A stretch of DNA of 64,000 nucleotides from a virus. Under the pieces are notes generated by a model. That model ran no database searches. It had not been told where the DNA came from and worked only from the letters and a program-made list of their open reading frames with translations. Below, one piece after another: positions 15,478-23,898 of this stretch. The stretch lies in IMG/VR virus record IMGVR_UViG_3300009149_000016, positions 1 to 64,000 of that record. The stretch is one strand, 5' to 3'. Each line of letters starts with the position of its first letter. The first letter of the stretch is position 1. Both the position numbers and the translations under genes were made by a program.

Positions 15478-17198
15478 GCCCTGAAAGACAAACCAAACTG
15501 TTCGCCTCGATTTTCATCTTGGGGGTCGGCTTCACCATTCTCTTCCTTATGCAAACCCCCAAGATGCTGAAAGCTCACATCGAGGACACGTATTCGGGAG
15601 TAACCGTCAACGCCATCACCTACCGGGCTTGGTACATTCAGTTGAAACTGTCCGTCGACAAGGGGTGGGTCCGTGCCGAGCTTCCCGACGTGCGAGTCAA
15701 CATGGACAAGGAAGTGACCGTGCATGGCGGGCACATCAACATCCTCAAACTCCCGGAAGGTGGGTCGGCCAAGTCCGCTGCCCCAAGCCGCAAGATCACG
15801 GTCGATGGGGTCATGGTTCACTACAAGGGTCACGGTGCCGAAGTCACCCTCAACGGCGTCTCGACCGAGCACGCCTTCAAAACCCCGGTGACCTGGCTCG
15901 ATGGAACCGTCGAGCACGCTCATGCCAACGCCAGGATCGGACCTGGAAAGGCCGGGCCGTCCAAGAAAGACATCATCACCGCCAAGCAGGTTGTCATCTC
16001 CCCCAAGTTCGAGATCCCGGAGATGACAGACGGCAGCATCTTCCTGGACGACGTGACTTTCGAGTTGATAAAGGGTGACCCCACGCTCCAAGTCAAAAGA
16101 TGGCAGGCAGGCGGCTCGTATGGGGCCAACGGCTCCGACACTGAGATCGTCTATGATCGTGACATAAAGATGCTGTTCTTCACGTTTGGAACCATCACGG
16201 TCACGCACCCGATTATCTCCAAGCAGCCCATGAGCTTCCCCCACGGGTTCATCCTGAGCCTGCCGACCGACGACTTCGAAGCCATCAAAAGGGGCGACGT
16301 CGACATCTACATGAAGCCGGGTTGGAACGATCGGTTCGACAGCGTGGACTTCTGGTTCAACATCGCCAACATGCAGATCCGGGCTTCCAAAGCTTCGTGC
16401 CAGGACTACATCAAGGCTCTGCCCACCGAGCTTGCCCACCCTCTTGATGGTATGACGTTCGTCGGTGACCTTGAATGGTCCATGACGGTCAAGCCCGAAC
16501 CCAAGCTGAAGATGACATCGACGTGCAAAGCCATCTGCGGCGACAAGCTCAAAGCCCTCCGGAAGCCGTTCACCTATGAAGCGTACAAGGCGGATGGTGT
16601 GACACGCTTCACCCGCACGAGCGGACCGGGCTCCAAGGACTGGGTACCCATCGGCGCCGTCGGTCAATACCTCCCGATCGCTGCCATCACCCTGGAAGAT
16701 CCTGGGTTCAACTCGCATCGGGGCGTGAGCGTTGCCGCCCTGCGCAACAGCCTGATCGACAACGTCAAGAAAGGGCGGTTCGTGAGAGGTGGCTCGACCA
16801 TCCAAATGCAGCTTGCCCGCAACCTCTGGCTAAGCCGGGGCAAGACCCTTGGCCGGAAGATCCAAGAGATCTTCCTCGCGTGGGCGCTGCAATCGTGTTT
16901 GAGCCGAGAACGAATTCTCGAATTGTACCTGAACGTCGTCGAATACGCCCCGGACACGTACGGGATTGGCAATGGGACCCGCAAATGGTTCGACAAGCAT
17001 GCTGAGGCTCTTTTGCCTGTGGAGGCATTTTACCTTATCAAGCGCCTCCCTCGACCGGGCACGTACCCGCCTCCCTCTGACGCCACCATGGATCGCATCA
17101 CCAAACTCATGGGCTTGTTCGTCAAAACGGAGAAAATCCCCTCGTTCTGGGTACCCCAGGACCATTCGGATCTTGATCTGTCGGAGTGGCACCAATGA
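15474..17198 (+). CDS. GT51 peptidoglycan glycosyltransferase
   Basis: 574 aa. One N-terminal membrane helix (residues about 8-28), a long beta-rich region (30-360) resembling AsmA-like periplasmic domains, and a C-terminal GT51 domain. Visible GT51 motifs: LEDPGFNSHRG (catalytic Glu near 406), RGGSTIQMQLARNL, RKIQEIFLAWALQ and ILELYLNVVEYAPDTYGI. This domain polymerises lipid II into glycan strands, as in class A PBPs and MtgA; no transpeptidase domain follows. A synthetic wall enzyme is very unusual in a phage. Overlaps genes at both ends, so it belongs to the operon. Confidence 0.85.
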   Translation: MSPERQTKLFASIFILGVGFTILFLMQTPKMLKAHIEDTYSGVTVNAITYRAWYIQLKLSVDKGWVRAELPDVRVNMDKEVTVHGGHINILKLPEGGSAKSAAPSRKITVDGVMVHYKGHGAEVTLNGVSTEHAFKTPVTWLDGTVEHAHANARIGPGKAGPSKKDIITAKQVVISPKFEIPEMTDGSIFLDDVTFELIKGDPTLQVKRWQAGGSYGANGSDTEIVYDRDIKMLFFTFGTITVTHPIISKQPMSFPHGFILSLPTDDFEAIKRGDVDIYMKPGWNDRFDSVDFWFNIANMQIRASKASCQDYIKALPTELAHPLDGMTFVGDLEWSMTVKPEPKLKMTSTCKAICGDKLKALRKPFTYEAYKADGVTRFTRTSGPGSKDWVPIGAVGQYLPIAAITLEDPGFNSHRGVSVAALRNSLIDNVKKGRFVRGGSTIQMQLARNLWLSRGKTLGRKIQEIFLAWALQSCLSRERILELYLNVVEYAPDTYGIGNGTRKWFDKHAEALLPVEAFYLIKRLPRPGTYPPPSDATMDRITKLMGLFVKTEKIPSFWVPQDHSDLDLSEWHQ

Positions 17199-17947
17199 CT
17201 CAACGTATCGTCGCAATCAATGGAGTCGCCGGAAGCGGCAAGGATGAGGGCGCTCGCGTTCTCGTGAAGGCCCACGATTTTGTCTCGGTTGCACTGGCCG
17301 ACCCCCTCAAGCGTTTCTTGATGGATGTCTACCATTTCTCCGAGAAACAGCTTTGGGGACCGAGCGTGCTCCGAAACCAACCGGACAAGCGTTACCTGAC
17401 CTACCATTCGGCCGAGCACACGCTCATCACCAGGGGGTCGACCACCCACGTGTGGTGCACCCGGTGCCACCAAGAATTCCTGAAGGATGAATCCGTACCC
17501 AGCCCGTGCGAGGTGTTCCTGACCCCCCGGGTGGCCCTACAACAACTCGGCAACGAGTGGGGGCGGGGACTGTACAAAGACACCTGGATTGACTACACGT
17601 TGCGTGTTGCGAACACGCTGAAGCTGGGCAACTACCTCTACCAGCGGACCCGTGGGCTCGTCCCCCTGCGTGAGACCCTCAGCCTGTCCCTCCCAGCCAT
17701 CAACGTCGTGGTTCCCGACGTCCGGTACATCAACGAGTTCGAGAAGCTCAAGGCTGCGGGAGCCCTGACCATCCGGGTCAAACGACCGGGAGCGGGCTTG
17801 GGAGGCGACCTTGGGATGCACGCCAGCGAGCGCGAGCAACTCGAAATCCCCGATGACGCCTTCCACCACGTGATCCAAAACGACCAGGAAGTCAGCGTTT
17901 TGCACGCGACGATCGAAAAAGCGATCGAAAGTTTCGACTTCGGTTGA
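17195..17947 (+). CDS. deoxynucleoside monophosphate kinase-like
   Basis: 250 aa. Walker A GVAGSGKDEGA at residues 8-18 and the following VALADPLKRFLMDVYHFS match phage dNMP kinases (T4 gp1-like), which phosphorylate dNMPs for DNA synthesis. A Cys pair region (WCTRCHQE) is inserted around residue 90. The ATG overlaps the GT51 stop (ATGA). Substrate range cannot be told. Confidence 0.75.
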   Translation: MTQRIVAINGVAGSGKDEGARVLVKAHDFVSVALADPLKRFLMDVYHFSEKQLWGPSVLRNQPDKRYLTYHSAEHTLITRGSTTHVWCTRCHQEFLKDESVPSPCEVFLTPRVALQQLGNEWGRGLYKDTWIDYTLRVANTLKLGNYLYQRTRGLVPLRETLSLSLPAINVVVPDVRYINEFEKLKAAGALTIRVKRPGAGLGGDLGMHASEREQLEIPDDAFHHVIQNDQEVSVLHATIEKAIESFDFG

Positions 17948-18282
17948 TCGAGCCGCCCCCCGCACCTTATGGGGTACATGCAGCGAGCACGAAGCCCACC
18001 AAGACCGAACAGCCTCACCCGGCCTGTGGCAAGGCCATTAGACAGAAACCCTGCAACCCCCCGAAAGGAGACAGCGCATGAACGCACGAGGGCCACCATG
18101 AAGCCAGCCAACGGGTTCCGATACCTTCCCTTAAGGGGCCCGGGCACGAGAGAAGGGGAGACTGGTGGCAAGGGCCACCAGTTGGCGTTTAAGGGTTGAC
18201 GATGCGCAGATCAAAGGGCTACAAGGAAGCCGGCACGCTGGCCGTACCGGGCTTGGTTCAGCGGTAGACTCTTGTTCCTGAG
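17948..18282. other. 335-base gap with dyads and a tRNA-like fold
   Basis: No convincing gene. It holds CCTTATGGGG (17962-17971), a strong Shine-Dalgarno with ATG at 18079 opening a seven-codon ORF (MNARGPP), a CCCTTAAGGGG dyad (18128-18138), a perfect hairpin (18161-18182), and a tRNA-like fold from 18236. The 73-codon Arg/Pro-rich frame from 17978 to 18199 is possible but looks like composition. Likely a regulatory region between oppositely oriented blocks. Confidence 0.5.
18161..18182. terminator. 9-bp hairpin, terminator-like
   Basis: ACTGGTGGC, loop AAGG, GCCACCAGT: perfect stem, followed by TGGCGTTTAAGGG. No U-tract, so not a standard intrinsic terminator. The same trailing CGTTTAAGGG follows the hairpin at 35240. 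Confidence 0.4.
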
Positions 18283-18307
18283 TCAATCATCGCCGCTGGG
18301 GCCAGCG
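18236..18307 (+). other. tRNA-like fold without T-arm
   Basis: CGCTGGC at 18236 pairs with GCCAGCG at 18301-18307 over 72 bases. Inside are a D-arm-like GGTTCAGCGGTAGA and a five-pair stem GACTC/GAGTC with an eight-base loop. There is no GTTCRA T-loop and no room for a T-arm, so it is not a functional tRNA; it may be a relic or mimic. It overlaps the end of the PocR gene. Confidence 0.25.
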
Positions 18308-18825
18308 TGTACACCAACTACTTTCGGGGCTGTCACCATTAGGCGCACGACCGCTTGTCCTATGGCTTGAAGGGCCACCAAGCGTATTTCCTCGTACACC
18401 TGAATGGAGGATGCGAACCGATCCCGCTGTTCCTGCGTGAAGCCGTTTGACGTCGCGAAGGTGCCGACCCGCTCGATCTCCTCTGGGCTCTTGACGACCT
18501 GGACGGAGCCGAGCACGCCGAGTGGCTCACCCTTCAAAAGGATTGGGATTGCGATCTCAAGCATCCCTGAAGGGCATGGGTACGACTGCACCAGATCGTC
18601 CATGGACCAATCGAAGTTCGTCTGACCTATCTGTCTGCGGGGGCAAGCAGCACAAGGACGGTGTTCGTCCTTTGAGAATGCTGTACACACTGATTGAAGG
18701 TTGTCGATTCGAGTGACGATGTTACCATCGACGTCTGCGAAGAACAGCGGGATCCCCGCAAACTCCGAAAGTTCGTCGATCACCCCCTGAAGGCCCGCTA
18801 TCGAAAACACGTCGGTGAGTTTCAT
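18283..18825 (-). CDS. stand-alone PocR sensory domain protein
   Basis: 180 aa starting MKLTDVFSIAGLQGVIDELSE. GIPLFFADVDG, then a Cys cluster (C near 49, HRPCAACPRRQ near 60), CPSGMLEIAIPILLKGEPLGVLGSVQV and a helical end match the PocR ligand-binding domain, a PAS/GAF-like sensor normally fused to kinases or HTH regulators. Here it stands alone. The Cys residues may bind a metal or sense redox. The divergent gene at 18889 is 63 bases away. Confidence 0.75.
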   Translation of the reverse strand: MKLTDVFSIAGLQGVIDELSEFAGIPLFFADVDGNIVTRIDNLQSVCTAFSKDEHRPCAACPRRQIGQTNFDWSMDDLVQSYPCPSGMLEIAIPILLKGEPLGVLGSVQVVKSPEEIERVGTFATSNGFTQEQRDRFASSIQVYEEIRLVALQAIGQAVVRLMVTAPKVVGVHAGPSGDD

Positions 18826-18888
18826 AGAATTACCGCCTAACAAGTAGTTCGATGCTGGACGGGTCGACTCGGACGCAGGAGAATTATC

Positions 18889-20001
18889 ATGGTCGAAACA
18901 AGCGATATTGGTTGGGGAAAGTATGGAGGGTATGAAGGCCCCTACTTCTGGGGAAAGACTCCTTTTCGGCTCTCTGACAACCCATCGGAATCCGAGAAGT
19001 TCCTTGCGGTGATCACGGCGACTGAAGGCGGTAAGTGGGATGCGATCAACGGCTACGACCGGTGCATCAACACGGTTGGCCTGGTTCAGCACTGCGAGGC
19101 TGGGATGTACGGTGTGTCCGACCTTCTCGGCTATATCGTGTCCTGTGACGAAGGACTCTTGGACCCCCTCAAGCCGGCCATGGCGGCGTCAGACGTCACC
19201 TTCGAAACGAACGCTCGGGCTCGTTGGCGGTTTCACTTCCGGGATGCCCGGGGAGAGGTGGACCGCAAGCAAGAGCAACGGCAACTTTTCCTGCGTGACT
19301 CGACAGGGAAGCTGGGCACCTGGGACAACATCTCCAAAGAACACGCCAAGCTATGGGTCGCCTGTGAGGCTGAATTCCTTGCCCAGCCCGGTGCCATCGA
19401 AGCGCAGATGCAGTACCTTCTGCCCCGCTTCAAGAGCTACGTGTTCGGCTCGGCTCGCAAGACGATGTTCGGAGACATCCCCACCCACAACAACCTGTGG
19501 GTGGGGGCGGCTCGGGCGATCTACTTGAGCTTCTCGCTCAACTTGCCAGCCATGGCGACCCGGATGCTCGAAGAACACATCAAGCACACGCGCGACCCCC
19601 TGTTCTCCGAGGACTGGGTCATTGGACTCGCCAAGCGGCTCACCTTCGATCCTGGGATCGCGATCTACCCCCACCGGTACAACAAGATCCGCCCCGTGGC
19701 CGAGAAGCTCTATGGGGTCGATCTGCCGGACTTCTCAGAAGAACTGAAGAAGTGGCGCTCAGACTTGCTCATCGAAGCCCCGGAAACGGGCGTACCTGAC
19801 TTCCTGACCATCGACGAGATTCAGGATGAGCTTCTGGCGTGCCACTATGACTTAGGGCCCGCCAAGGCCGACGGACGCGTTGGCACCAAAACCCGTGCTG
19901 CCATCATGACGTTCCAACGGTACGCAGGACTTGAAGATGATGGGATCGTCGGGAAGAAAACGCGTCGAGCCCTCAAACAGTCCTGGGAAGCAAGAAACTA
20001 G
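18889..20001 (+). CDS. lysozyme-like protein with C-terminal PG-binding domain
   Basis: 370 aa with GGAG before the ATG. The N-terminal domain has ITATEGGKWDAINGYDRCINTVGLVQ, in which the Glu of TEGG and the GL(V/M)Q-like step recall lysozyme/transglycosylase folds. A helical middle follows. Residues about 300-368 form a PG_binding_1 domain (DELLACHYDLGPAKADGRVG, AIMTFQRYAGLEDDGIVG). Likely a muramidase acting in lysis or at the tail tip. No signal peptide. Confidence 0.65.
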   Translation: MVETSDIGWGKYGGYEGPYFWGKTPFRLSDNPSESEKFLAVITATEGGKWDAINGYDRCINTVGLVQHCEAGMYGVSDLLGYIVSCDEGLLDPLKPAMAASDVTFETNARARWRFHFRDARGEVDRKQEQRQLFLRDSTGKLGTWDNISKEHAKLWVACEAEFLAQPGAIEAQMQYLLPRFKSYVFGSARKTMFGDIPTHNNLWVGAARAIYLSFSLNLPAMATRMLEEHIKHTRDPLFSEDWVIGLAKRLTFDPGIAIYPHRYNKIRPVAEKLYGVDLPDFSEELKKWRSDLLIEAPETGVPDFLTIDEIQDELLACHYDLGPAKADGRVGTKTRAAIMTFQRYAGLEDDGIVGKKTRRALKQSWEARN

Positions 20002-20492
20002 TTTGACTTCTTGCTGCTTTTCTTGGACTTGGAGGGCTTGACCGGCTCTTCCGGGATAGGCTCGGACTTGGAAGCCTTGGCCTTGGGCTTCTCTTCCTTG
20101 GGGGGCTCAGGGGCAGGCTCAGGTTTCGCTTCCACCTTGGGCTCGGGCTCAGGGGTGGGCGCTTCCTTGATCTCTTCTGCGGGCTCGGCCTTGCCGACCG
20201 GCTTGACCTTCGCCTCGAATTCGACGACCTTTTTGACCGGGGGCTTCTCCGTCTTGGAGAGCTTTTTGGCCGAAGGCTTGGCCTTTTTCGCCGTCGTTTT
20301 CTTGGGATCCGAAGCAAGCTGCTCCGCAAGGTCCAGAAGCCCTGCTACCGTGGTCGGGGGATCGCCACCCGCCTTTTCGGCGAGCTTTTGGGCATACTGT
20401 GCGAACTTGCCGACCTGGTAGCCACGCTGCATTGCGCGTCGCAGACGGATGATCAGATCGGGGAGGGCTTCAGGAGTAAATAGTTTCGCCAT
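19998..20492 (-). CDS. Lys/Pro/Glu-rich low-complexity protein (164 aa)
   Basis: A folded-looking N-terminal 60 residues (LPDLIIRLRRAMQRGYQVGKF) followed by a long tail of Lys, Pro, Glu and Ala repeats ending in Lys/Ser. The tail is like those of histone-like or nucleoid-associated proteins. It begins inside the end of the SLT-like gene. DNA binding or condensation is plausible but unproven. Confidence 0.6.
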   Translation of the reverse strand: MAKLFTPEALPDLIIRLRRAMQRGYQVGKFAQYAQKLAEKAGGDPPTTVAGLLDLAEQLASDPKKTTAKKAKPSAKKLSKTEKPPVKKVVEFEAKVKPVGKAEPAEEIKEAPTPEPEPKVEAKPEPAPEPPKEEKPKAKASKSEPIPEEPVKPSKSKKSSKKSN

Positions 20493-21223
20493 GGGTTCCT
20501 CGTTGGTACCCTATACTCCGGCCATAAAATGTTCAACGCTTCCACTTCAGGTTCGGGCATGAGGGTGGGCGGCTTGAGCATTTCGATGATGTCGGTGTCC
20601 TTGAACGTGGGACGATTGCGGTCGAACCAACGAATGGCGACCCCCATCCGTTGACGGCTGTGGCTCGAACCCTTCTCGGTCGAACCACTGGCGTATACCC
20701 GCAACCATTCAAGACGACCCAGACGCCGGCAGGACAGGAAAGACGAACGAATGACCCGCATCCCGGCACGGATGCACCTTGTGCGATCAGTCACCAGTTC
20801 TTCACCGGTCCACCCCGTATGGATCTCGCTCTCGGGATCTGCCGGACGTGCCCTCCGGTTCTTCACCTCGTTCCACGGGGTGGTCTTGCCCTTGCCAACA
20901 TTCAATTGCATCAAACACCAGGATCGACCCTGGTCACCACGAGCAAGCTTGCCTTCCCCGTAGTCGACATCCCTTCTAAATCCGGATTCGTGAAGCATCA
21001 AGCTCAGGACCACGGAAACGGTCCGTGCCTGGGCGTACCTTCCACCGAACAAGGACTTCTCGCGATCAGGACCGTAGAGCACCTCAGCGATGTCCACAGC
21101 GATATCCCGGTACCTCTGTTCAGCCTCGATCTTCGTTTCTTCAGCTTCCGGAACGTATGTCTTTCGACCCGGGGGCGCTGCGGCAATCATGAAACCCATA
21201 ATCCAAGTGATCAACGTTTCCAC
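20453..21223 (-). CDS. SLT-like lytic transglycosylase/lysozyme
   Basis: 256 aa. GTG start at 21223 with an excellent Shine-Dalgarno AAGGAGG; an ATG at 21271 is weaker. A short hydrophobic N-terminus (LITWIMGFMIAAAPP, residues about 4-18) may be a signal-anchor. VLSLMLHESGF carries the likely catalytic Glu and WCLMQLNVG the GLMQ-type motif of lysozyme-like transglycosylases. With a signal-anchor it could act in the periplasm without a holin (SAR-like, inference). Confidence 0.65.
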   Translation of the reverse strand: METLITWIMGFMIAAAPPGRKTYVPEAEETKIEAEQRYRDIAVDIAEVLYGPDREKSLFGGRYAQARTVSVVLSLMLHESGFRRDVDYGEGKLARGDQGRSWCLMQLNVGKGKTTPWNEVKNRRARPADPESEIHTGWTGEELVTDRTRCIRAGMRVIRSSFLSCRRLGRLEWLRVYASGSTEKGSSHSRQRMGVAIRWFDRNRPTFKDTDIIEMLKPPTLMPEPEVEALNILWPEYRVPTRNPWRNYLLLKPSPI

Positions 21224-21332
21224 GAGTATTCCTCCTTTTGAAGGTGGTCTCCCCTGGACAGCGCCCGTCATAGCTCAGTTGGAACTAGGGCGCAAGTTTA
21301 CGTCAGGGAACTTCCGGTGTATGATCGGGCAC

Positions 21333-21749
21333 ATGAAGCTACACGAATTCCACACAACCTTGCTCGGTAAATGCGCAACGGATGATCAGAGCCGGTTGTA
21401 TGTGTCCGATAAAGCTTGTGATTTTCTTTCAAAGGGGACGAACGATGAGGTGCTCGCGACGGTCGTCCTCGCCATTATGAAAGCCAGAGGGAAACTGGTT
21501 TTTATTGTTCCCGAATTTCGACAGAAGCGTATCACAAAACAAATTGAAGATGCAGTACGACTCATCCTTAGTAAATTGAACGGTGAATGCCCAAAAACGG
21601 CATGGGAAGTGCAGTACCGACTCAAGAAAAGCATCCTCATTGGACACCGGACTGAATTCGAAAGAGAACCTGAAAGGTGGGTAGCCTGTGGGTTCTCAAA
21701 AGATGAGATGGGGCTCATGCCCCCCTGGCTTCAGAACCGGTTGGTGTAA
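21333..21749 (+). CDS. hypothetical protein (138 aa)
   Basis: Start fixed by GGTGTA eleven bases upstream. Helical, Lys-rich protein with KARGKLVFIVPEFRQKRITKQ. No family recognised. Ends NRLV, its TAA lying in the GGTGTAA element of the next gene. Slightly lower GC than neighbours, especially third codon positions, which could mean recent acquisition. Confidence 0.55.
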   Translation: MKLHEFHTTLLGKCATDDQSRLYVSDKACDFLSKGTNDEVLATVVLAIMKARGKLVFIVPEFRQKRITKQIEDAVRLILSKLNGECPKTAWEVQYRLKKSILIGHRTEFEREPERWVACGFSKDEMGLMPPWLQNRLV

Positions 21750-21757
21750 CACCTTGC

Positions 21758-22288
21758 ATGCCCGACGAAGACCTTGACCTTTCCTCAGACTGGGATCTAC
21801 TTCGCCCATCTGACCCGAAGCCCAAAGAGCCCAAATACTACGATCTCGATTCCATACGGGCAGACATCGAGCGCAAGGCGATCGACCATGTCCTTCTCGC
21901 GTGTGACAAGATCCCGGGTCCTTCCAAACAGAACCTTCAACTCATCGTCGAGCGCAGCGTCAAGTACGCCATGCACGAATGGACGAAGACCCTGGACGAG
22001 CAAGGTACCGAGGGGCTCATCGAATTCTTTTTGCTCGGAAGCTCGCTATCCGAAGAGGAGTTGTCCGGGTTGCTGCGGGCTATTCCGGAGACGCTACTCC
22101 ACCGGATTCTCGCCAGTTCCACTAAGAGTGCAACCGGCATTCACGCTCTGATTAGCCTCGAATGGCATCGGCGCAACGGGGCATCCGCCCTCAACTATCG
22201 TATTGATCAGCAGGGTCAAGTAGTGTTTCAAGACCCGACGCACGGGGAGATTGGTTTCTTTTTGGATGACCGATTCAAAGACGAGTGA
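21758..22288 (+). CDS. hypothetical protein (176 aa)
   Basis: GGTGTA nine bases before the ATG. The acidic N-terminus contains SSDWDLLRPSDP; the next gene has ADWNLLRP near its own N-terminus, so the two share a short module. Helical body (ERSVKYAMHEWTKTLDEQG). Overlaps the next gene by 23 bases. Unknown. Confidence 0.55.
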   Translation: MPDEDLDLSSDWDLLRPSDPKPKEPKYYDLDSIRADIERKAIDHVLLACDKIPGPSKQNLQLIVERSVKYAMHEWTKTLDEQGTEGLIEFFLLGSSLSEEELSGLLRAIPETLLHRILASSTKSATGIHALISLEWHRRNGASALNYRIDQQGQVVFQDPTHGEIGFFLDDRFKDE

Positions 22289-23084
22289 TTTCGAGGCTGA
22301 TTGGAATCTGCTTCGACCACACTCCCGAAGAACATTGTGGGATGCGTGCCACGACCAAGGACTCGTCACGATTGCTGGCCCCCGGTACATTCGCAAGCGG
22401 TTCTTCGAAGGCTTGCATGAGAGTCTGAGGGACGAGGTGGGTGGTCACAACGACGTCATCTGTCTCGCCGAGAGCGACCCCACCATCTATCTGGCGGCAA
22501 GTGACGCCGTCGAGCCCCTTCGACTGGCTTTCCGACGCTGGGACAACATCAACCCGGTGCCCACAATAGCTCACAACGTCTATGGACATCCCGCTGACAG
22601 CGACTACCTGCCCTGCAAGCTCGCCGAGAAATGGGGTGAGCGCTATCAAGGCACAAGTCATGACTTTTTCCTCACGTCAATCATCGACTCGTGGCTCAAA
22701 AGTCAGTTTGACAGCGACCAGCGAAACTCCCTGCAACAGTTGGGTATGTATGATGAATTCCGGGAAACGCCCGTCTTTGACCGGTTCGACTCGACGTTCC
22801 GCTATGCTCAGAGCATCGGCATTCTCAATCGGGTCGTGATCGCGTACGACTGTCTAAGCGTTGCCATCAACCGGGGTACCAACCTCCCGATTGACTTGCC
22901 CGACGTCCTTCGCAAGCTTTCGAAGGCTCCGTGGGCGACGGTTTTCGTGGGGTGGGCCCCTCACCGAGGCTACGAGACGGTCCCTTGGGAGGACATCCGG
23001 GTCGATTTGCAGAACACCACCTACCGGGTCGACCATGAGAACGCTGATCTCATGGAAATCACGAGGGGTGACAGCCCGGTGTAG
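22266..23084 (+). CDS. hypothetical protein (272 aa)
   Basis: ATG at 22266 chosen (MTDSKTSDFEADWNLLRP); 22251 is an in-frame alternative. RRTLWDACHDQG near residue 22 looks like the shared TIWDRI peptide displaced to the N-terminal side. No catalytic motif recognised. Ends DSPV with the TAG inside the GGTGTAG element of the next gene. Confidence 0.55.
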   Translation: MTDSKTSDFEADWNLLRPHSRRTLWDACHDQGLVTIAGPRYIRKRFFEGLHESLRDEVGGHNDVICLAESDPTIYLAASDAVEPLRLAFRRWDNINPVPTIAHNVYGHPADSDYLPCKLAEKWGERYQGTSHDFFLTSIIDSWLKSQFDSDQRNSLQQLGMYDEFRETPVFDRFDSTFRYAQSIGILNRVVIAYDCLSVAINRGTNLPIDLPDVLRKLSKAPWATVFVGWAPHRGYETVPWEDIRVDLQNTTYRVDHENADLMEITRGDSPV

Positions 23085-23092
23085 GACAAGGC

Positions 23093-23635
23093 ATGTCTGA
23101 CCTTGACATCGAATTTGACATCGAAAAGTTGGAGGGTCCTATCTCCGACGTCGATGACAACGACTTCGACAAACCCAGCCCTAGTCCTCCCGCTGGTGCT
23201 CGCAAAGACCTTGTTTGCGGCGACTGTGGTGCCCCTATGGAGCTTCGGCCGTCCAAGTACGGCTACTTCTATGGCTGCATCAAGTGGCCGGACTGTGGTG
23301 GCACCCACGGCGCCCACAAGGATGGGAGCCCCCGTGGCATCCCCGCCAACAAGGCGACCCGACGGGGCCGGATGGCGGCGCATGGTGCGTTCGATCTGCT
23401 CTGGAAGCCCAAGAGCGACGCTCAAGAGCCGATGATGTCCCGTAAGGAAGCCTACCAGTGGATGGCTCTTGCCATGCAGATGGCGCCGGACGACGCTCAC
23501 ATCGGCCGATTCACGCTGGAACAATGCGAGAAGCTCGTCGAACTGGTTCAGGAAGCGTACCCCGGGCTATTCAGCCAATGGGAGCGCTTGACGACCGACC
23601 ACGACTTCATGGATGATGGCGTGTTCGAAGATTAG
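23093..23635 (+). CDS. topoisomerase-type zinc-ribbon protein (DUF3268-like)
   Basis: 180 aa. CGDCGAPMELR ... YGYFYGCIKWPDCGG is a C4 zinc ribbon like those at the C-terminus of topoisomerase I. The helical MSRKEAYQWMALAMQM ... FTLEQCEKLV region after it fits DUF3268-type proteins. SQWERLTT lies twenty residues before the end, a weak tag copy. Acidic N-terminus. GGTGTA nine bases before the ATG. Probably binds single-stranded nucleic acid. Confidence 0.6.
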   Translation: MSDLDIEFDIEKLEGPISDVDDNDFDKPSPSPPAGARKDLVCGDCGAPMELRPSKYGYFYGCIKWPDCGGTHGAHKDGSPRGIPANKATRRGRMAAHGAFDLLWKPKSDAQEPMMSRKEAYQWMALAMQMAPDDAHIGRFTLEQCEKLVELVQEAYPGLFSQWERLTTDHDFMDDGVFED

Positions 23636-23643
23636 AGGACTCG

Positions 23644-23820
23644 ATGCTCACCCTCTTGATCGCGATGTTCACAGGTGCCATTGGTGGCTACATCCTTGGT
23701 CACCACGCCGGGTGGACGACCGCTACCGACTTCTGGGAGAACGACGTCAAGCACTGGCGGGAGATGCACACCCGAGCCGACAAGCACATCACCTACCTGA
23801 CTCAGAAGTGGTATGGGTGA
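23644..23820 (+). CDS. small membrane-anchored protein (58 aa)
   Basis: One hydrophobic segment at residues 1-22 (MLTLLIAMFTGAIGGYILGHH), then a polar helix rich in His, Trp and Lys. AGAGGA lies before the ATG. Too short for family assignment; may be a lysis or superinfection-related membrane peptide. Confidence 0.5.
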   Translation: MLTLLIAMFTGAIGGYILGHHAGWTTATDFWENDVKHWREMHTRADKHITYLTQKWYG

Positions 23821-23898
23821 CCCATCCGAAGCGGGGTTGTGGCATCGGGTCATGCTGGACCCGGTGGACGATTCTGTTTATGCTTGGTCTTTGTAGCG

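Noticed and set aside
15450-16805. 451-codon open frame on the minus strand
   Set aside because: Antisense to the GT51 gene; no domain, and its neighbours are all plus strand.
17978-18199. 73-codon Arg/Pro-rich frame in the 335-base gap
   Set aside because: Has a CCTTATGGGG element upstream but no protein-like pattern, and it crosses two strong hairpin/dyad structures; kept only as a note.
21265-21332. tRNA-like start (ATAGCTCAGTTGG) before the 21333 gene
   Set aside because: Only five acceptor pairs, no anticodon stem in the right place and no GTTCRA loop; part of it is the GGTGTA element of the next gene.
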